Shown: piece by piece, positions 61,112 through 64,000 of the stretch
Layout of the letters: each line of letters begins with the position of its first letter
Position numbering within the stretch: the first letter of the stretch is position 1
Origin: an uncultured beta proteobacterium
GTDB taxonomy: Bacteria; Pseudomonadota; Gammaproteobacteria; Burkholderiales; SG8-41
Assembly: GCA_903933915.1 (NCBI GenBank)
Contig: CAIZLW010000016.1
Coordinates: forward strand, 16,671-80,670
DNA: 64,000 nt
Direction of reading: 5' to 3'
Notes under the pieces: generated by a model
What the model was told of the DNA's origin: nothing
Seen by the model: only the letters and a program-made list of their open reading frames with translations
Database searches by the model: none
Made by a program: the position numbers and the translations under genes

Positions 61112-62268
61112 TGCGGACCGTGGCCGAGAAAGGCCAGCAGATCCTCGCGCTGCGCCATGGTGTCCTGGTAGCCGAGCCGGATCAGCGCCCGGCAGTAGGA
61201 TTTTTCGAACAGCAGGTACGACACCAGGTTGGAACCGGTGCTTCTCATCGCGCCAACGGTATGCAGCAGACCGCGGATCACCCGCGGCAGATCGTGCGCG
61301 TATTCCGCGGCGATACGGCTCAGCGGCACGCTGGGCGTGATCACCCGGAAATCGACGGCGCGCAGCGGATAACCGTTTTTCGCCAGCGTCTCCGGCGGAA
61401 TGATCGCCAGCGTGCGGTTGATGCGCTGCAGGCGCTCCAGATCGACCTCCAGCGAGTCGAGAAAAATGCTGTCGAGCGCGTGGCCGGCAATCTGCGCCAG
61501 CGGCGGATAACCTTCCGATTGCTGGCGCACCGCGGACTGCGAGGCCTGGCGGCCGACACCGATCACCAGCAGGCGGTCGGCGCCGAGGTGCAGCGCCGGG
61601 CTGACCGGGGCGATCTGGCGCATCGAGCCGTCACCGAAATATTCGCGGTTGATTTTCACCGGCGGAAAGATGAAGGGCAATGCGCTCGAGGCCATCAGGT
61701 GCTGCAGTTCGATCGGCATCGCCACGCCGACGCGGCGCGCGCGTTCCCAACCAGCGAGGCTGGCATGCCCCTGATAGAAAGTCACCGACTGGCCGCTGGT
61801 GTAGCCGGAGCAGGTCACCGCGAAGGCGGCAAGGTGGCCGGCCTCGATGTTGCGGCCGATCGCCGGGAAATCGACGTAGCGTTCGAGCAGGCTTGCGAGC
61901 GGCGTATTGTCGAGCAGCGAAATGCGGTTGCTCAACCGCCCGCCCGATACCGCGGAGAGCAGCCAGTGCGCGCTGTTGCCGAGCGCACCCCATACATCGG
62001 CGCGGTAGATCTGGTCGACATGGAAGTTTTTCCACACCGCCATCAGCCGTCGCACGCCGCGGTGAAAATCGTGGGCGTCGGTGGCGAGCACTGCGGCATT
62101 GATCGCGCCGGCGGAAGTGCCGCAGATGATCGGGAAGGGATTCGCCACCCCGCGCGGCAGCATGTCGTGCAACGCGCGCATCACGCCAACCTGATAGGCA
62201 GCGCGCGCGCCGCCCCCGGTCATGATCAGACCGACAACGGGTTTGGCTGGTGTGGATGCGCTGGACAT
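61108..62268 (-). CDS. Patatin-like phospholipase
   Basis: A 386-residue lipid acyl hydrolase. The oxyanion loop MTGGGARAAYQVGVM starts at about 16, the nucleophile elbow is CGTSAGA (Ser in GTSAG), and the catalytic Asp is in FGDGSMRQ. The acyl dyad is complete. It lacks a signal peptide, so it probably acts at the inner membrane or in the cytoplasm, perhaps on phospholipids. It is coupled to the DUF938 gene. Confidence 0.9.
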   Translation of the reverse strand: MSSASTPAKPVVGLIMTGGGARAAYQVGVMRALHDMLPRGVANPFPIICGTSAGAINAAVLATDAHDFHRGVRRLMAVWKNFHVDQIYRADVWGALGNSAHWLLSAVSGGRLSNRISLLDNTPLASLLERYVDFPAIGRNIEAGHLAAFAVTCSGYTSGQSVTFYQGHASLAGWERARRVGVAMPIELQHLMASSALPFIFPPVKINREYFGDGSMRQIAPVSPALHLGADRLLVIGVGRQASQSAVRQQSEGYPPLAQIAGHALDSIFLDSLEVDLERLQRINRTLAIIPPETLAKNGYPLRAVDFRVITPSVPLSRIAAEYAHDLPRVIRGLLHTVGAMRSTGSNLVSYLLFEKSYCRALIRLGYQDTMAQREDLLAFLGHGPQ

Positions 62269-62313
62269 GGCAGGTCTATGCGCCAGTGTGCCTGAATCGC
62301 GGCAGACGTGGTC

Positions 62314-62802
62314 TCAGGACTCGATGGCCACGGTCACCAGCGCCGGCTGCAGCAGGGCAAGCAGGGCCTGCGGCTGCAGACTCAGCAGAAACCCGCGGCT
62401 GCCGCCGTTGATGTAGAGCCGCGGCAAATCGAGGATGCTTTGTTCCAGATACACCGGCATTTTGCGGCGCGTGCCAAAGGGCGAGGTGCCGCCGACGCGG
62501 TAACCGGTGTGCCGCTCGGCGACCTCCGGTTTGCAGGGCTCAATGCGCTTGACGCCGAGATGCCGCGCCAGCGCCTTGGCTGACACCTGACGATCACCAT
62601 GCATCAGCACCACACAGGGTTTCGCCGCCTCATCCTGCATGACCAGCGTCTTCACCACCGCATGTTCATCGACGCCGAGTTCGCGCGACGACACCGCAGT
62701 GCCACCGCGATCTTCATAGGTATAAAAATGCGGCGTGAATTCCACCTTGGCGGCGCGCAGCGCCAGCACTGCGGGCGTCGACGGCATCTTGGTCGCGCTC
62801 AT
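62314..62802 (-). CDS. ybaK: Cys-tRNA(Pro) deacylase YbaK/EbsC-like
   Basis: A 162-residue single-domain deacylase that frees mischarged Cys-tRNA(Pro). The substrate-binding loop GYRVGGTSPFGTRRKMPVYLE and ELGVDEHAVVKTLVMQ match the YbaK family. It lies 7 bp downstream of the NUDIX stop on the same strand, so the two may be co-transcribed. It has no synthetase partner nearby. Confidence 0.93.
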   Translation of the reverse strand: MSATKMPSTPAVLALRAAKVEFTPHFYTYEDRGGTAVSSRELGVDEHAVVKTLVMQDEAAKPCVVLMHGDRQVSAKALARHLGVKRIEPCKPEVAERHTGYRVGGTSPFGTRRKMPVYLEQSILDLPRLYINGGSRGFLLSLQPQALLALLQPALVTVAIES

Positions 62803-62809
62803 GAGCCGC

Positions 62810-63433
62810 TCATTTACCCGTCATCAGCCGGCACAAGCTGTACAACATGCCCGCCGTGGCGCCCCAGATGTAACGGCCTTCATAGGGAATCGCCAGGTAG
62901 TGGCGATGACGGCCACGGAAATGGTATTCGCGGCGCTGGTAATTCGCCGGATCAAGAAAATGTGTCAGCGGCGCTTCAAAAATATCCGCCACTTCGAATT
63001 CATCCGCCTTCAGGTCAAACGGCGGCTCCACCCAGCCCACCACCGGCACGATGCGGAAACCCGAGGGAATTTCATAACCGGGCAAACGCCCGAGCAACGC
63101 AATGCGCTCGCGCGCGAGACCGATTTCCTCCTCGGTTTCGCGCAGCGCCGTGGTTTCGCGGTCCGGATCCTCCGGCTCGACCCGCCCACCGGGAAAACTG
63201 ATCTGCCCCGCGTGGTCGCGCAGATGCGCGGTGCGCTGGGTCAGCAGCACCTGCACCCCGCCGTCGCGGTTGACCAGCGGCACCAGCACCGCGGCTTCCG
63301 TGACCTTGGTGCCCTCGCGCAGCGAAATCATGTGCAGGTCGTGTTCTTCAAGCGGCGGCGCCGGACGAGCCAGCCCGCGCCGGATGTCTTCCAGCGTCAG
63401 GATCGATGCAGCTTTGGGATGGGTACCCGACAT
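62810..63433 (-). CDS. CoA pyrophosphatase, NUDIX family
   Basis: A 207-residue hydrolase with the NUDIX box GGRVEPEDPDRETTALRETEEEIGL. It shows the CoA-specific block upstream of it (VLLTQRTAHLRDHAGQISFPGGR) of NudL/YeaB-like enzymes, which split CoA and oxidised CoA. ATG 63433 was chosen because the frame to 63478 is repetitive-region sequence. Seven bp separate its stop from the YbaK start. Confidence 0.9.
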   Translation of the reverse strand: MSGTHPKAASILTLEDIRRGLARPAPPLEEHDLHMISLREGTKVTEAAVLVPLVNRDGGVQVLLTQRTAHLRDHAGQISFPGGRVEPEDPDRETTALRETEEEIGLARERIALLGRLPGYEIPSGFRIVPVVGWVEPPFDLKADEFEVADIFEAPLTHFLDPANYQRREYHFRGRHRHYLAIPYEGRYIWGATAGMLYSLCRLMTGK

Positions 63434-63466
63434 GGCGAAGGATTGTAACTGCAACCTGTGGCGATC

Positions 63467-63496
63467 CCCTCTCCCCACCTCTTGGTGGGGAGAGGG
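63467..63496. repeat. REP-like C/G-rich palindrome
   Basis: Perfect 13-bp arms (63467-63479 with 63484-63496) around TCTT. The CCCTCTCCCC...GGGGAGAGGG pattern is a common dispersed hairpin in GC-rich proteobacteria. It lies between the NUDIX and MOSC genes and lacks a T-run. Confidence 0.6.
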
Positions 63497-63544
63497 TTAG
63501 GAACAAGGGAACACTTGAAGCGAAGCAGAGGGGCGACCAAAACG

Positions 63545-64000
63545 TTACTGAACTTGCCCGGCATCACCCTGCGGCAAAAACACCACCCCATCCCCCACCA
63601 CAATCACCCCGCCGCTCAACACCCGCGCCGTGATCCCACCGTGGCCGCGCATCGCGTTATACCCGCCGGCACCCAGCACCTCCTCCATCCGCGAACAAGG
63701 TTCGCAAGGTCCCGTGCCCTCGAACAGCACATCACCGATGCGAAAACGTTCATTGCGCAATGCCAGCAGATTGAGCCCCGACACCACCAGATTGCGCCGC
63801 AACAGCGCTGGATCGACCGCATCGCGCCGGAGCAACTGCGCTACCGCCGCCAGATGCTCACGCTGAATCAGCGTGACCTGGCGCTTGCCGCCCGCGCGTT
63901 TTGCCTTGTGATCACCAACGAGGCCGTAATCGACAAGCACTTCAACATGATTCATCGCGAGCAGTGGCGCACGCCGGCCTGGACGCAGGCCGATCCATTC
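63545..64000 (-). CDS. MOSC-domain protein, N-terminus cut by the window edge
   Basis: The frame has a nominal ATG at 63955, but it stays open to the window edge and reads [15 protein letters not shown] before that ATG, the conserved beginning of small MOSC proteins, so the true start lies beyond 64000. At least 151 residues are visible. [16 protein letters not shown] and [15 protein letters not shown] (with the conserved Cys) are family landmarks. MOSC proteins bind molybdenum cofactor or carry sulfur; here the role is unknown. Note that the start at 63955 would truncate the domain. Confidence 0.85.
   Translation of the reverse strand, partial: EWIGLRPGRRAPLLAMNHVEVLVDYGLVGDHKAKRAGGKRQVTLIQREHLAAVAQLLRRDAVDPALLRRNLVVSGLNLLALRNERFRIGDVLFEGTGPCEPCSRMEEVLGAGGYNAMRGHGGITARVLSGGVIVVGDGVVFLPQGDAGQVQ

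Noticed and set aside
1..64000. tRNA, rRNA, CRISPR, IS or prophage
   Set aside because: No TPsiC-like motif, spaced direct repeats, transposase or phage structural gene was seen by eye; short elements could still be missed without a search.

Overview
The window reads as a chromosomal segment of a betaproteobacterium, most likely Burkholderiales-like. It is GC-rich and gene-dense. Markers for this are a trxA-rho-rpmE neighbourhood, a 7Fe ferredoxin, and above all seven orphan periplasmic receptors of the Bug/TctC family, which are expanded in Burkholderiales. The placement rests on gene content, not on a marker-gene tree. I see no rRNA, tRNA, CRISPR array, insertion sequence or prophage, and no gene-free stretch longer than 300 bases.

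Layout. 0-10 kb: a partial exported protein cut by the left edge, an alpha/beta hydrolase with a lysine-rich tail, a sirtuin followed by a small secreted protein, an MFS-SDR pair, a glycine-rich secreted protein, and two Bug receptors flanking a quinone oxidoreductase. 10-20 kb: an AddA/AddB-type helicase-nuclease pair, fdxA, trxA, rho with a structured leader, a DUF2846-like lipoprotein followed by a degraded second lipoprotein, and rpmE. 20-28.5 kb: a tartrate/D-malate dehydrogenase-like enzyme, gamma-glutamyltransferase, a two-subunit TRAP permease without its receptor, and a complete cyanate operon (Tat-exported receptor, permease, ATPase, cyanase) behind a near-consensus sigma-54 promoter. 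28.8-42.5 kb: M48 lipoprotein protease, GT39 glycosyltransferase, Hsp33, thiolase, a diguanylate cyclase with a C-terminal hemerythrin oxygen sensor, two Bug receptors, an AraC regulator overlapping one of them with a divergent MFS gene, a small winged-helix protein, GST and an exported MetX-like hydrolase.

42.5-49 kb is the most unusual region. A minus-strand run encodes a glycoside-hydrolase-like protein, a Bug receptor, a WD40/PD40 beta-propeller and another Bug receptor, with a third Bug gene divergent from it. The first Bug gene follows the hydrolase by 3 nt. The two apparent enzymes lack signal peptides while the receptors are exported, so I infer a substrate-specific uptake and cytoplasmic breakdown module. 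The substrate cannot be read from the sequence.

49-64 kb is mostly housekeeping: alkaline phosphatase, an Old Yellow Enzyme pseudogene with an internal deletion, a YqjD/YqjE/YqjK-type operon, an EI24 membrane protein, pgi, orn, an M48 CAAX-type protease, phhB-rsgA, a CobD/CbiB-like protein, GreB, a patatin-DUF938 overlap, YbaK, a NUDIX CoA pyrophosphatase and a MOSC protein that runs off the right edge.

Decay is visible at two loci (19079-19535 and 50657-51626). Orphan Bug receptors and the receptor-less TRAP permease suggest transport modules whose partners lie elsewhere in the genome.
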